Shown: positions 46,526-55,966, counted from the first letter of the stretch. The stretch is DNA of 64,000 bases from JAHBNG01 sp039028975 (GCA_039028975.1 JBCCHB010000085.1:4228-68227); one strand, 5' to 3'. Translations and numbers: made by a program. Notes: generated from the sequence alone by a model not told the origin.

Positions 46526-47401
46526 ATGTTCCAACCAACCATGCGTAAACTCACCCTCACCTGTCTTATGGTGCTTCTGCTCACGCCCCTGCTGGCGCTA
46601 AAAGGCGACTGGGTCTGGTCCCAACCGTCCGACGGATCTGTTCACTTAGCAGAGCCACCCTTTCTCAATGTCGCGCAAGCGCAAGGTACCACCTTTGCCG
46701 ATAATGAAGCGGGCATTGCTGCCTACTTCAATGCAGGGAGTGCCATCGATATCAACAGCCCCAACTTACAGCCTCTCTACCGCTCACCCACAACACCGAG
46801 TGAGGGCTATCTGCTAGGGTCGGCCATCGTTTCTGAAACCCATCCTGATCTGGATTACGATGCCAACGACGATGTAAAGCTCTATATCAGCGCTGATGGC
46901 TGGGTCATGGCCTATTACCCTCGTGGAGAACCTACAAGTAAGATCTTTGACTTGCTGAATTGGGATGGCGGCGGTGTTTTGCCTACAAAGTTAGAGCAGG
47001 TCCTTGGAGATACAGCATCCAAAATTAGTGCGCCACAACCAACACCAACCTATTATCATTTTGCCTTTCCCAATGCTAACCACATGATGTTGATTGCAGA
47101 TGAACACAATTCGGGTGCTGTTAGCACAAACTCGTTTAATTTCACTCCACCTAATGAGTTTGAGTATTTTCAGTGGAGTTGGGCGCTAGCAAGTTTGAAC
47201 ATCTACAGAGTTGACTTTAGCTATGAGCTAAACGGCACCGAAATTGTAGGAGGTATTGAGCAGGGTGTAGCCCAATATGATAATTTCTCCAGCCCTCAGC
47301 CTAATAGAGGCCAGACGAATACAGCTACGATTAGGGTTAGTACCACTGCATCAGGCTATCGTGGTGCAGGTGGACTTGCTGTCATCTACAAGGTGCCATA
47401 A
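46526..47401 (+). CDS. Secreted protein of unknown function, coupled to clostripain-like protease
   Basis: 291 residues with an N-terminal signal (MRKLTLTCLMVLLLTPLLAL) and GGAGG four bases before the ATG. The mature part is beta-rich with many aromatic residues and ends AGGLAVIYKVP. I do not recognise a domain. Its stop codon overlaps the next start (TAATG), so it is made together with the C11 protease and may be its substrate, inhibitor or partner at the cell surface. The segment TTFADNEAGIAAYFNAGSAI begins the mature domain. Confidence 0.75.
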   Translation: MFQPTMRKLTLTCLMVLLLTPLLALKGDWVWSQPSDGSVHLAEPPFLNVAQAQGTTFADNEAGIAAYFNAGSAIDINSPNLQPLYRSPTTPSEGYLLGSAIVSETHPDLDYDANDDVKLYISADGWVMAYYPRGEPTSKIFDLLNWDGGGVLPTKLEQVLGDTASKISAPQPTPTYYHFAFPNANHMMLIADEHNSGAVSTNSFNFTPPNEFEYFQWSWALASLNIYRVDFSYELNGTEIVGGIEQGVAQYDNFSSPQPNRGQTNTATIRVSTTASGYRGAGGLAVIYKVP

Positions 47402-49452
47402 TGAGACTTCATACAACGAGCGGTCTCTGCACCGCCTTCATCATCACGTTTCTATGGATCCTCAACGCATATGGGCAAACAGATATCGCCGTGAGTGATG
47501 CCAATGCAACGTTAACCGTTGGCTTTGGCACTGATACATCCCAGTTGGAGGCATCGCTCCAGAGTGTACCCCTCCATCGAGTCTTTGCAGATTTCAGCAA
47601 TGCCACGATCAAGCAAATGCTTGTGGATGCGCCGGTAGCCATGCGTACTGCCATGAGCATCGTCACGCCCCGGGTATCACCGGACTACGCCAGCGCTAGT
47701 CGTGCTGCACCCCTGGTCTTTCCTAGGGCATTGGTCAATGATCAAGTGGCTCCCCAATTGGAAGGCGCAGTAGTTAAGCAGACAGGGAGTACGGCCACTT
47801 CACTGCTGTTACTCTGGACGGCCAACGAATATGTTCAAAGTACCTTCGAATATGGCACGGCGTCCGGCTCCTATTCTCAAAGCATTGAACTCGATGAAGG
47901 TCAGTATGGAACGAATTTTCGCCATGAAGTCACTGGTTTGACCATTGGGACCACCTACTTTGGTCGTATCACTATGGCCGATCTCAGCGGCAATCAAGGT
48001 CAGAGTGAAGAATTCACCTTTGCCTTACAGAACCCTGGTGCCAAACCACTGGTTCTCGTCTATGCCGTCCTCGACAACAACTTAGGGGACGATGCCGAAG
48101 CTTTGGATCGCCTCGTGAAAAATGTCTTTGCGGGTAAACATGACGATGTAGATGTCCGCCTGCTCATTGATAGCCCCGGCCCCAACAGCAGCTATATCTA
48201 CGAGGTGCAAAGCGGGACAGGGAATTGTTCCATTCGTACAGATCCAACCTGTAATAGACGCTATCAATTAGGCACAACCTATTGGCAGGCCAATGAAGAT
48301 ACGGCTCACCCCACGTCCCTCTTTGATTTTGCCAATGATGCCATCAATGCTCACCCCAATCCATCTCAGATTCTTCTGTCGCTGGTCGGTCACGGTGCCG
48401 GATGGGCAGCGGGGGCACTCCCGGGGCAGCCCAGTGCATGGGATGATCAGCCCAGTGCGTGGGATGACCAACCCAGTGGCGATGGGTCCAACTCGGAAAC
48501 GATCGGTGGCCTACTTTGGGATGATACTATCGGTGGTAACATATCGGGTAGCCGCTCTCTGTCCACCAAGGCCCTCCGTCAGGCACTCGAGTGGGTTAAG
48601 GAAGAAAGTGGACATACCATCGATCTACTCTATCTCGATGCTTGCTCCATGGGGATGGCTGAAGTAGGTTACGAAATACGGGACGACGCTCGATATCTGT
48701 TGGCATCACCCAACACCGCATGGGCATCCTTTGCCTACGCGCCTATGATTCAAGCAACAAAGCCCAACATGACCGCGGATGCCATTGGACGAGCGTGGAT
48801 AGACGCTGAGACTAGAGCGTTAGATTCCTCACAATATAGTTACCCATATACCTTTGCGCTTTATGATCTAGGTCAAATGGGCAACTTGGCCGGTGCGGTA
48901 CAAGACCTTGGCAGTGCCCTGCAAGCTGCACTGAGCGGACAAAAAACGGTAATACGTCGAGCGTATGAAAATACAGAGCGGTATGAAAGCAACTATGAGG
49001 GGGCCATCAACCAAAGCGACAGCTATCTCGATCTCGGTAGCTTGGTTGTGCAACTGGAATCGCATGTTGGGGCCGATAAGCTCAATAATTCGCTCCAACC
49101 CGTAAAAACAGCGATCAACCAAATGGTGGCGCACCCATTCAACTCCCGTAGCGGACAACCACACACGTACCCTGACAATTCTTGGCAGTGGACAGAGGCT
49201 CTAGGTATTAGCATCTATTTTCCTCATGAAGATGATCCAAAGCGCTCCATCTATACTGAGGAAAATTTAGAGTGGGTTTCTGCAACTGGCTGGGATGAAT
49301 TCTTAAATGCATACTTAGGCGACGTACAGTCAGCAAGCATGCAAGAACTGCCCACTTGTCAATCTACCCGTAGCTGTAATGAATTGCCAAAGCAGTTGGA
49401 CGTTGTGCAAGAGGTAAGCGGCGAATTGTATTTACCGTTTGTTTTGCAGTAG
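47401..49452 (+). CDS. Secreted clostripain-family (C11) cysteine peptidase
   Basis: 683 residues with a signal segment (about 5-25), a fibronectin type III-like domain (about 115-205), and a peptidase C11 domain (about 210-640). The catalytic His is H331 in LVGHGAGW and the catalytic Cys is C415 in LLYLDACSMGMAEV; both contexts match clostripain. Between them lies a short duplicated acidic linker, QPSAWDDQPSAWDDQPS (about 341-357), a candidate self-processing or activation loop. The C-terminus ends GELYLPFVLQ, like other secreted proteins of this window. Clostripains cleave after Arg or Lys; that preference is assumed from the family. Its start overlaps the upstream gene by one base. Confidence 0.9.
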   Translation: MRLHTTSGLCTAFIITFLWILNAYGQTDIAVSDANATLTVGFGTDTSQLEASLQSVPLHRVFADFSNATIKQMLVDAPVAMRTAMSIVTPRVSPDYASASRAAPLVFPRALVNDQVAPQLEGAVVKQTGSTATSLLLLWTANEYVQSTFEYGTASGSYSQSIELDEGQYGTNFRHEVTGLTIGTTYFGRITMADLSGNQGQSEEFTFALQNPGAKPLVLVYAVLDNNLGDDAEALDRLVKNVFAGKHDDVDVRLLIDSPGPNSSYIYEVQSGTGNCSIRTDPTCNRRYQLGTTYWQANEDTAHPTSLFDFANDAINAHPNPSQILLSLVGHGAGWAAGALPGQPSAWDDQPSAWDDQPSGDGSNSETIGGLLWDDTIGGNISGSRSLSTKALRQALEWVKEESGHTIDLLYLDACSMGMAEVGYEIRDDARYLLASPNTAWASFAYAPMIQATKPNMTADAIGRAWIDAETRALDSSQYSYPYTFALYDLGQMGNLAGAVQDLGSALQAALSGQKTVIRRAYENTERYESNYEGAINQSDSYLDLGSLVVQLESHVGADKLNNSLQPVKTAINQMVAHPFNSRSGQPHTYPDNSWQWTEALGISIYFPHEDDPKRSIYTEENLEWVSATGWDEFLNAYLGDVQSASMQELPTCQSTRSCNELPKQLDVVQEVSGELYLPFVLQ

Positions 49453-49758
49453 AGATAACCTTACGCGTACACTGGTGATCAGCCGTATTTGACAACTATG
49501 GCCTAGTGCATCATCAACATTAAGAATTCGGGTTGTTATCTGTTCAGTGAGCACGAGGTGACCGGCACGGGGCGTGCCTACTGGACCCGAAAATTAAAAT
49601 TTGACGAAGCACTAGCCATGAGCAAAATTTAGCCATTCGCTCATCACAACCATCACATATAACCTGCCTATCTGAAGAAGGATAGGTGGGTTGTGTTATA
49701 CTATCCTTAATAAGATTTATCGAACGGACGAGATCCAACTCACTCAATCAAAATACCT
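49453..49758. other. Intergenic stretch with stem-loop
   Basis: 306 bases without a gene. AACCTGCCTATC (49661-49672) and GATAGGTGGGTT (49681-49692) form a stem with two weak pairs, followed by GTGTTATACTATCC, where TATACT could be a -10 box for the aminoacylase gene. Confidence 0.45.
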
Positions 49759-51375
49759 ATGCCCAATCCCACAACCCTGATCACCAACTCCCGAATCATC
49801 GACGGCACCGGCAACCCGTGGTTCTGGGGCGATCTGCTCCTTCAGGATGAACGCATTGCCGCCATCGCATCGCCTGGAACCATTGCCCATGACCAAGCGG
49901 AAACGATTATTGACGGCAAAGGCAAAGTTGTCTGCCCTGGCTTTATCGACATCCAAAGTCACTCCATTCTGCCTCTTATGGTCGATGGTCACTGTCTCTC
50001 TAAAATTACCCAGGGCGTGACGACAGAAATTATGGGAGAAGGGTGGACGCCAGCACCGACTGGTGGGCGAATCAGGGATCCGTATTCAGCCAGCTTAGTC
50101 AATTTTGATGTGGGTGAATGGCGAGAGCGCATGAAAGGCTGGGCGCGCTTTGGCGACTGGATGGAAGCGATGATTGAGCAGGGTGTATCCCCCAACATTG
50201 GCTCGTTTGTGGGCGGTGGCACGCTGCGGGCCTACGCCAAGGGCTTTGAGATGGGGCCAGCCAATGCCGATGAACTGGCGACCATGCGGCGGATCATGGC
50301 TGAGTCTATGGAGGATGGTGCCGTGGGCATTGCCTACGCGCTGATCTATCCACCAGATACCTACGTAAAAACCGACGAGATTGTGGAGGTCTGCAAGGTC
50401 GTGGCCGAATACAATGGCGTCTACGTCTCCCATCTGCGCTCGGAGGCCGAGACCTTCCACGAAGCGCTGGATGAGACGATTGAGATTGGGCGACGAGCCG
50501 ACTGCCCAGTGGAGGTCTACCACCTTAAAGCCGCGGGACAGCCCAACTGGCATAAGATGCCTGCTATTATTGATAAGATTCATGAAGCCCGTTCTAGCGG
50601 ACTCGACATTACGGCCAATATGTATCCCTATCACGCCTCAGGAACTGGCTTAGCGGCCATGTTACCCAACTGGGTCTCAGCAGACGGCAAGTTCTTTGAC
50701 AACCTGCGAGATCCCAACTTACGCAAACAGATCCAGACGGAGATGAGCCAGCCTGAATCCCTTCAAATGGCCGCCCAGCCAGAAGTCGTTATGCCCATAG
50801 GCTTTGAGAAGCCAGAGAACATGCAGTACGTGGGCAAGCGGCTGACTGAGATTGCCGAAATGCGTAACCAGCACTGGACGGAAACCACCATTGAACTGCT
50901 CCTCTCGGAAGAGCAGCGTATTGGCACTATTTACTTCAAAATTAGCGAAGAGAATATCCGCCTTCAGCTTCCCCAACCCTGGATCAAAATCTCAACTGAC
51001 GCAGGTGGATATGATCCCATTTGGGGCAAGCCACTCGGCCCAACACACCCACGATCCTACGGCACATTTCCACGGGTTCTGGGCAAATATGTTCGAGAAG
51101 AGAAGGTCATTCCCTTAGAAGATGCCATACGCAAAATGACTTCTTCGGTTGCTGATCGACTTGGTTTGAAAGATAGAGGACTTCTTCGCGAAGGGTACTT
51201 TGCTGACGTGGTGCTCTTTGATCCAGAGACGATTGCGGATCGGGCCACGTTTGAAGATTCACATCAGCTATCGGTGGGTGTTTCCGACGTTTGGGTCAAC
51301 GGCGTTCGCGTGTTGGTAGACGGTGAGCATTCAGGGGCAACGCCTGGGCAGGTTGTGAAGGGGCATGGACGGTAG
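49759..51375 (+). CDS. D-aminoacylase-like amidohydrolase (atypical metal site)
   Basis: 538 residues of the N-acyl-D-amino-acid amidohydrolase group: an N-terminal composite beta domain, the TIM barrel, and a C-terminal LGLKDRGLLREGYFADVVLFDP closing motif. Typical members have GFIDxHxHxD and a GVTT..xGNCG loop whose Cys binds zinc. Here the first is GFIDIQSHS (Q66 where His is usual, H68 kept) and the second is GVTTEIMGEGW, without Cys. Downstream His residues (VSHLRSE, VYHLKAAG) are present. This is either a divergent subgroup with an altered metal site or an enzyme of different specificity. No ribosome-binding site is clear. It is cytoplasmic. Confidence 0.82.
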   Translation: MPNPTTLITNSRIIDGTGNPWFWGDLLLQDERIAAIASPGTIAHDQAETIIDGKGKVVCPGFIDIQSHSILPLMVDGHCLSKITQGVTTEIMGEGWTPAPTGGRIRDPYSASLVNFDVGEWRERMKGWARFGDWMEAMIEQGVSPNIGSFVGGGTLRAYAKGFEMGPANADELATMRRIMAESMEDGAVGIAYALIYPPDTYVKTDEIVEVCKVVAEYNGVYVSHLRSEAETFHEALDETIEIGRRADCPVEVYHLKAAGQPNWHKMPAIIDKIHEARSSGLDITANMYPYHASGTGLAAMLPNWVSADGKFFDNLRDPNLRKQIQTEMSQPESLQMAAQPEVVMPIGFEKPENMQYVGKRLTEIAEMRNQHWTETTIELLLSEEQRIGTIYFKISEENIRLQLPQPWIKISTDAGGYDPIWGKPLGPTHPRSYGTFPRVLGKYVREEKVIPLEDAIRKMTSSVADRLGLKDRGLLREGYFADVVLFDPETIADRATFEDSHQLSVGVSDVWVNGVRVLVDGEHSGATPGQVVKGHGR

Positions 51376-51513
51376 TCCTTCATAAGCGTAAACTTCAGAG
51401 CGGGTAAGTGAAACCGGACAGACTTGTTTGAGAATAGGACCTTGTCAGAATTCTATATTCGGTTATAATAGCGGTATGAACATTGTGAGTCGAAATAAAC
51501 CGAGAGAGGAAAT

Positions 51514-51879
51514 ATGACTGAAATAGCGATACCTCTTCCCGTCAGTGTGGAACAGATTGCTGCGGCCGTTGAAATGATGAGTCCAGTTGACCTAGATCGT
51601 CTGCTGAAGTTGGCACCCCGTCTGGGTGAGAGGGCAACCTCCATATCTCAACAGATAGAACAAAAAAATGAACCCATAGATAGAGTACAGGCATGGGTAA
51701 TGGAGGCGCTTGACCAAAAGCCATTGTCCTCAGATGCTCCTTTTTTCGATGGGCTTACACTGGGCGAATTTCTGGCACTATCTGATGACGACCAATCTGC
51801 ATTATGGAACAAATGGCAAGGAACTGAATTATACGATATGGATGAGGTAGAGGTTGAGGAAGATGCTGTGCCTGCTTGA
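51514..51879 (+). CDS. Putative antitoxin-like partner of PIN-like protein
   Basis: 121 residues, acidic, helical, with no recognised DNA-binding motif. The tail is strongly acidic (DMDEVEVEEDAVPA). GAGAGG precedes the ATG. It overlaps the next gene by 17 bases (if that gene starts at ATG 51863), the usual layout of type II addiction modules. Functional assignment rests on this arrangement and on the PIN-like look of the partner, not on a direct family match. Confidence 0.6.
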   Translation: MTEIAIPLPVSVEQIAAAVEMMSPVDLDRLLKLAPRLGERATSISQQIEQKNEPIDRVQAWVMEALDQKPLSSDAPFFDGLTLGEFLALSDDDQSALWNKWQGTELYDMDEVEVEEDAVPA

Positions 51880-52399
51880 TAAAGTCACAGCTCGATTCAT
51901 GCTTCGTGCTCTACTAAAAATAGGTAATGCTGAGCCGTTGCATCCAGAAGAGCAAGAATGTCGTGAATTGTTCTCTCTGGGAATGACGGATGTTGTTACT
52001 CTTTGTATTTCGCCTGCAACCAATCATATCCTGCAGCAATTTGCAACAGACCCACGCTATACCAAGCTGATACATTCGTTTCTCCGAGAGATACCGACGT
52101 TTCTACCAGAACGCTACTTCAAACGGTGGTCTCGTCGTTTACGCGAATACGGTTTTACCAGAGAAGACGCAGCAATACTTGCATTAGCCTCCTTCGCTAG
52201 CCACGGTGGACATTTTACATCGGCCAATTACGTTGTCACTTTTGATCAACGTATGATGAATAATTGGAACAATCAAGCCGCCGCCATACGTGCAAGATTC
52301 GATGCCATGCATATCGATCTTCTACCCCCTTACAGAGACGCTCGTCTTCCTTTTGTCGTTCTTCCAGATCAGATCCCACTTGCTCAGGTGCCACCATAA
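51863..52399 (+). CDS. Putative PIN-like domain protein (toxin/RNase candidate)
   Basis: I prefer the ATG at 51863 (178 residues) to a TTG three codons earlier. The start MLCLLDKVTARFML gives an early Asp after a hydrophobic strand. FTREDAAILALASFA has the mid-domain acidic helix and YVVTFDQRMM the late Asp after a strand. This order fits PIN-like RNases, although the overall similarity is weak. It is coded directly after, and overlapping, the small acidic 51514 protein. The expected activity, RNA cleavage checked by the upstream partner, is inferred. Confidence 0.6.
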   Translation: MLCLLDKVTARFMLRALLKIGNAEPLHPEEQECRELFSLGMTDVVTLCISPATNHILQQFATDPRYTKLIHSFLREIPTFLPERYFKRWSRRLREYGFTREDAAILALASFASHGGHFTSANYVVTFDQRMMNNWNNQAAAIRARFDAMHIDLLPPYRDARLPFVVLPDQIPLAQVPP

Positions 52400-52435
52400 T
52401 GTAAGGAATCATACTACATACAAAGGAGAAACACC

Positions 52436-53332
52436 ATGCCCATCTCATTCGGCCTCAACGTATGGTCCCGCCTCGTTGAAAAGACGTTCCCTTACCTAGA
52501 CCAAACCTTCAAGCCCTTTGACTCGTTATGGATGCCCGATCACGTTCAGTACACGGACAATAAAGTATCTGAAGGCTGGAGCCTGCTGGCCTATGCCATG
52601 GCCCGCTACCCAGACAAGGTTTGCGGTCATGCTGTGCTCTGCAACAATTTCCGCAATCCGGCCCATTTGGCCAAAATGGCGGCAACCATGCAGGCATTTT
52701 CGGACGGTAATTTGGTCCTTGGCATCGGTGCTGGCTGGAATAAAGAGGAGTATCTTGCTTATGACTGGGACTTCCCGTCGGCCAAGGTGCGGATTGCCCA
52801 ACTCGCCGAAGCGATCCAACTCATTCGCACCATGTGGACGGAGGCTCCAGCCAGCTATCAAGGTGAATATTATCAGATCAGCGGTGCTTATTGCGAACCA
52901 CGCCCCGCTCTCATTCCACCTGTCATGGTGGGTGGTTCGGGTGAAAGGTATTTGTTGCGGGTGGTGGCCCAACATGCCGATTGGTGGAACTACATCTATA
53001 CCGATCGGGAGACCTATATCCACAAGCAGAATGTGCTCAAGGAACATTGTCGCGCTGCTGGGCGCAACTACGACGAAATTGTGCAGATGACCAACAACGG
53101 CATTCTGATTGCACCAAATGAGCAGGAGCTGAAGAAATTACAAGATGATCCTGACGTGCGCCCTTACGCACCGGGTACACTTGTTGGTACGCCGGAACAG
53201 ATTGTTGACCAACTATCTGAGGCCATTGATCAAGGTGCCACCTATATTACGACTCATTTCTGTGATGTGCCACGACCCGATGGGACGCTCCTGTTTGCCG
53301 AAGAGGTGATTCCGAAGCTGCGAAATAAGTAG
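52436..53332 (+). CDS. LLM-class flavin/F420-dependent oxidoreductase
   Basis: 298 residues of the luciferase-like monooxygenase superfamily, a TIM-barrel enzyme using F420 or FMN. Visible blocks: FDSLWMPDHVQY, the barrel segment AFSDGNLVLGIGAGWNKEEY, and PPVMVGGSGERYLLRVVAQHADWWN. GTLVGTPEQIVDQLSEAIDQG near the end is the usual closing segment. AAGGAG lies seven bases before the ATG. The substrate is not predictable. It is convergent with the DegT-type operon, 19 bases away, and follows the PIN-like gene by 36 bases. Confidence 0.9.
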   Translation: MPISFGLNVWSRLVEKTFPYLDQTFKPFDSLWMPDHVQYTDNKVSEGWSLLAYAMARYPDKVCGHAVLCNNFRNPAHLAKMAATMQAFSDGNLVLGIGAGWNKEEYLAYDWDFPSAKVRIAQLAEAIQLIRTMWTEAPASYQGEYYQISGAYCEPRPALIPPVMVGGSGERYLLRVVAQHADWWNYIYTDRETYIHKQNVLKEHCRAAGRNYDEIVQMTNNGILIAPNEQELKKLQDDPDVRPYAPGTLVGTPEQIVDQLSEAIDQGATYITTHFCDVPRPDGTLLFAEEVIPKLRNK

Positions 53333-53351
53333 ACGAGTCGCTTCCTCATGG

Positions 53352-54551
53352 CTAGCCAACCTCCATTATCGCTTCCCCAATAATGGCCCCGATAAGCGCC
53401 ACATCATCATCCGTCAAGCTTAGCGGGATGCGCATATCAAACAGTCCATGCATAACTCGGTCGCTCTCCGGCAGTTCCTGAGCAGACCCCATATACGCCC
53501 AGTGATGATGAGCACTCGTAAAGCCGACCGCGTTACGATGGCCAAACCACTTAAGCAAGACCCCTCGTTCAATGCACAGAGCGTGGAAACTTTGCATCTG
53601 CTCACCAGTCAACTCATTCACGGTAAACTGAACGGAGCTGGCAACGTATCCTTCCTTCTCTGGCCGGTGGGGTAGGGTGATATGGGGGATCTCTGCCAAA
53701 CGCTCTTCAAGTTGGGCATACCGTCTATTCCAGATAACAGTGCGCTCTTCAATGAGTGGAAGCTGGGGACGCAAAACGCCAGCAGCAAAGTTGCTCATAC
53801 GCATACTGAAGTTGGGTGTCACGCCCTTCCAGCGCTCAAAAACCTCAGCATCTGGGCGCGCGCCGTGCTGTATGTAAAGCATGTAGCTGCCCGAGTAGAG
53901 AATGGCTTTGGCTGCGATATCTTCGTCATTAGTCACCAACAGCCCTCCCTCACCAGAGTTGATATGCTTGAAGGTTTGGGTGCTAAAACAGGCCACGGCA
54001 CCAAAGGATCCGGTTAGCTGCCCATTCCAGCTTGCGCCCATGGTATGGGCACAATCTTCAACCAAGGTTAGCCCAAACTCGTCACAAATGGCTGTGACCT
54101 CATCCATGTCAGCAATATGACCGCGCATGTGGGAGAGCATCAATACCTTTGCGCCCGATGATGCTGCCTTGTGACGCAGGTCATTCAGGTCGATTAGATA
54201 GTCGTCGGTGATCTCAACCAGAACGGGTTCGGCATTGCAATGGGCAATCGCACCAGGAACCGGAGCCAGTGTAAACGCGTTCACGAGCACCAAGTCACCT
54301 GGCTCGACGCCTACACATTTCAGCGCCACAAATAGCCCGCAACCGCACGAATTAAGTCCCACGCAGTAGCTCATGCGCATATACTCCGCATATTCCCGCT
54401 CTAATTCTAGTACATCTAGTTCATCCCCTTTGGCTTCCCCATAACGATGCAGCCGACCGTTCTGCATAAGATTATTCGCGCGCACTATGCCAGCTTCAGG
54501 GATAGGGTCGGGTGCGCTCAAGTCTTTTGTGAAGGTAAGAGTATTAGTCAT
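53352..54551 (-). CDS. DegT/DnrJ/EryC1/StrS family PLP-dependent aminotransferase
   Basis: 399 residues from the ATG at 54551, 11 bases after the HisD-like stop; an ATG at 54578 (nine residues longer) is possible, and the frame is open to 54665 inside the HisD-like gene. The PLP lysine is K195 in QTFKHINSGEGG, with D166 in VEDCAHT contacting the pyridine nitrogen. The family aminates keto-sugars or related carbonyls (3- or 4-aminosugar synthesis), though some members act on other ketones. It is the last gene of the five-gene minus-strand operon; together with the HisD-like oxidase it could convert an alcohol to an amine. Confidence 0.88.
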   Translation of the reverse strand: MTNTLTFTKDLSAPDPIPEAGIVRANNLMQNGRLHRYGEAKGDELDVLELEREYAEYMRMSYCVGLNSCGCGLFVALKCVGVEPGDLVLVNAFTLAPVPGAIAHCNAEPVLVEITDDYLIDLNDLRHKAASSGAKVLMLSHMRGHIADMDEVTAICDEFGLTLVEDCAHTMGASWNGQLTGSFGAVACFSTQTFKHINSGEGGLLVTNDEDIAAKAILYSGSYMLYIQHGARPDAEVFERWKGVTPNFSMRMSNFAAGVLRPQLPLIEERTVIWNRRYAQLEERLAEIPHITLPHRPEKEGYVASSVQFTVNELTGEQMQSFHALCIERGVLLKWFGHRNAVGFTSAHHHWAYMGSAQELPESDRVMHGLFDMRIPLSLTDDDVALIGAIIGEAIMEVG

Positions 54552-54561
54552 TACGCTAAAA

Positions 54562-55842
54562 TCATCCAGGATTTCCATACTTCTGTATGCGAATATCAGC
54601 ACTGCGGGCATGGGCTTCCATCCCCTCCAAACGAGATATGCGAGCCGTAGCCTTGCCAAGTTCAATACTGGCTTCCTCAGTCATCCTTTGATAGGTGAGG
54701 GTCTTGATAAATTTACTCACGTTGAGACCACCCGTATAGCGAGCGGCTCTGTTGGTAGGCAGGATGTGATTAGGGCCAGAGACTTTATCGCCGTAGGCGA
54801 CCGTCGTCTCTTCGCCTAAAAAGAGGGAGCCGTACGTGGTCAAATTTTTGTGCCACCACTCTAGATCCCTGGCGTGAACTTCCAGGTGCTCAGCTCCATA
54901 TCGGTCGCTGACTTCAACCATTTCTTCACGGCTCTCACATAAAACGACTTCACCACAGTTTTGCCACGCATCCTCTGCTGCCTGACGAGCCGTTTCTGGT
55001 AGCTTAGCAATCAGTTCTGGCACCCGCTGCAAAATTCGTTCGCCCAGCCTCCGATCTGTTGTGATGAGCCATACGGGAGATGTGGGGCCATGCTCAGCCT
55101 GCCCGACTAGATCCACTGCAACAACCTCTGGATCGGCTGTCTCGTCGGCAATGATGGCAATTTCAGTCGGTCCAGCAAAGATATCGATCCCGACTTCACC
55201 AAAGAGCAGCCGCTTGGCCTCAGCCACGTACGCATTGCCAGGACCCGCCAGGACGTCTGCTGAATGCCCAGTATAATGCCCATAGGCCATTGCCGCTATG
55301 GCCTGAACACCTCCAAGGGCCAGAATCTGATCGGCGCCGCAAAGATTCATGGTGTACAAGATTGCCGGGTGGATGCCAACCCCTTCTTTGGCTGGCGAAG
55401 CAGCAATAATCTGCTTCACGCCAGCAACTTTGGCTGTTGTAATGCTCATAATGGCCGATGCAACGTGGGCATAGCGACCACCCGGCACATAACATCCTGC
55501 TACGTTGACCGGCACATGGCGGTGCCCCATGGTGACACCATCCTGAACGTACTCAAAATCGCTCATGCTGTTGCGCTGGGCTTGAGCGAAGGTTCTCACA
55601 CGTTCATAGGCAAGCTGGATATCGGCTTTGAGTTCATCCGGAACCTGGGACGCAGCGTTGTCGATATCATCACCTGAGGCCAAGAGCGGTCCGTCCCACC
55701 TGTCAAACTTGGCTGCGTAGGCGCGAACGGTCTCTTCACCGCCCTCTTTGATTTCACCTAAGATAGTCTGGACGGTATCCTGTATCTCTGATTGTTTGTT
55801 TCCAACGGTATCCATTGCCTGTTTGAGGTATCTGTAGGTCAT
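54562..55842 (-). CDS. HisD-family dehydrogenase (histidinol or sulfopropanediol-type)
   Basis: 426 residues from the ATG at 55842 with GAAAG upstream; the frame is open to 55998 but that extension overlaps the sulfatase gene. All HisD catalytic and zinc residues are visible: QAEHG (Gln and His ligands), GAEHLEV (Glu-His pair), YGDKVSGPNHILPT (Asp and His) and GMEAHARSADIR (last His). No other his genes are present, and the C-terminal ARISRLEGMEAHARSADIR resembles HisD paralogs such as sulfopropanediol 3-dehydrogenase (HpsN) as I recall them. With a sulfatase and transporter in the same operon, a catabolic alcohol-to-acid oxidation is more likely than histidine biosynthesis. The substrate is unproven. 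Confidence 0.85.
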   Translation of the reverse strand: MTYRYLKQAMDTVGNKQSEIQDTVQTILGEIKEGGEETVRAYAAKFDRWDGPLLASGDDIDNAASQVPDELKADIQLAYERVRTFAQAQRNSMSDFEYVQDGVTMGHRHVPVNVAGCYVPGGRYAHVASAIMSITTAKVAGVKQIIAASPAKEGVGIHPAILYTMNLCGADQILALGGVQAIAAMAYGHYTGHSADVLAGPGNAYVAEAKRLLFGEVGIDIFAGPTEIAIIADETADPEVVAVDLVGQAEHGPTSPVWLITTDRRLGERILQRVPELIAKLPETARQAAEDAWQNCGEVVLCESREEMVEVSDRYGAEHLEVHARDLEWWHKNLTTYGSLFLGEETTVAYGDKVSGPNHILPTNRAARYTGGLNVSKFIKTLTYQRMTEEASIELGKATARISRLEGMEAHARSADIRIQKYGNPG

Positions 55843-55966
55843 ATCCGTTCTTTCAAAATTATTCGCTTTCCGCAATCTTCTATAGAGCGTATCCCGTTTC
55901 CCTATGTTTACACAGCGCCTCTGAGGATAGCTGTCTGATTCAGGTTTGCGGTTTGAGCATCTGTAG

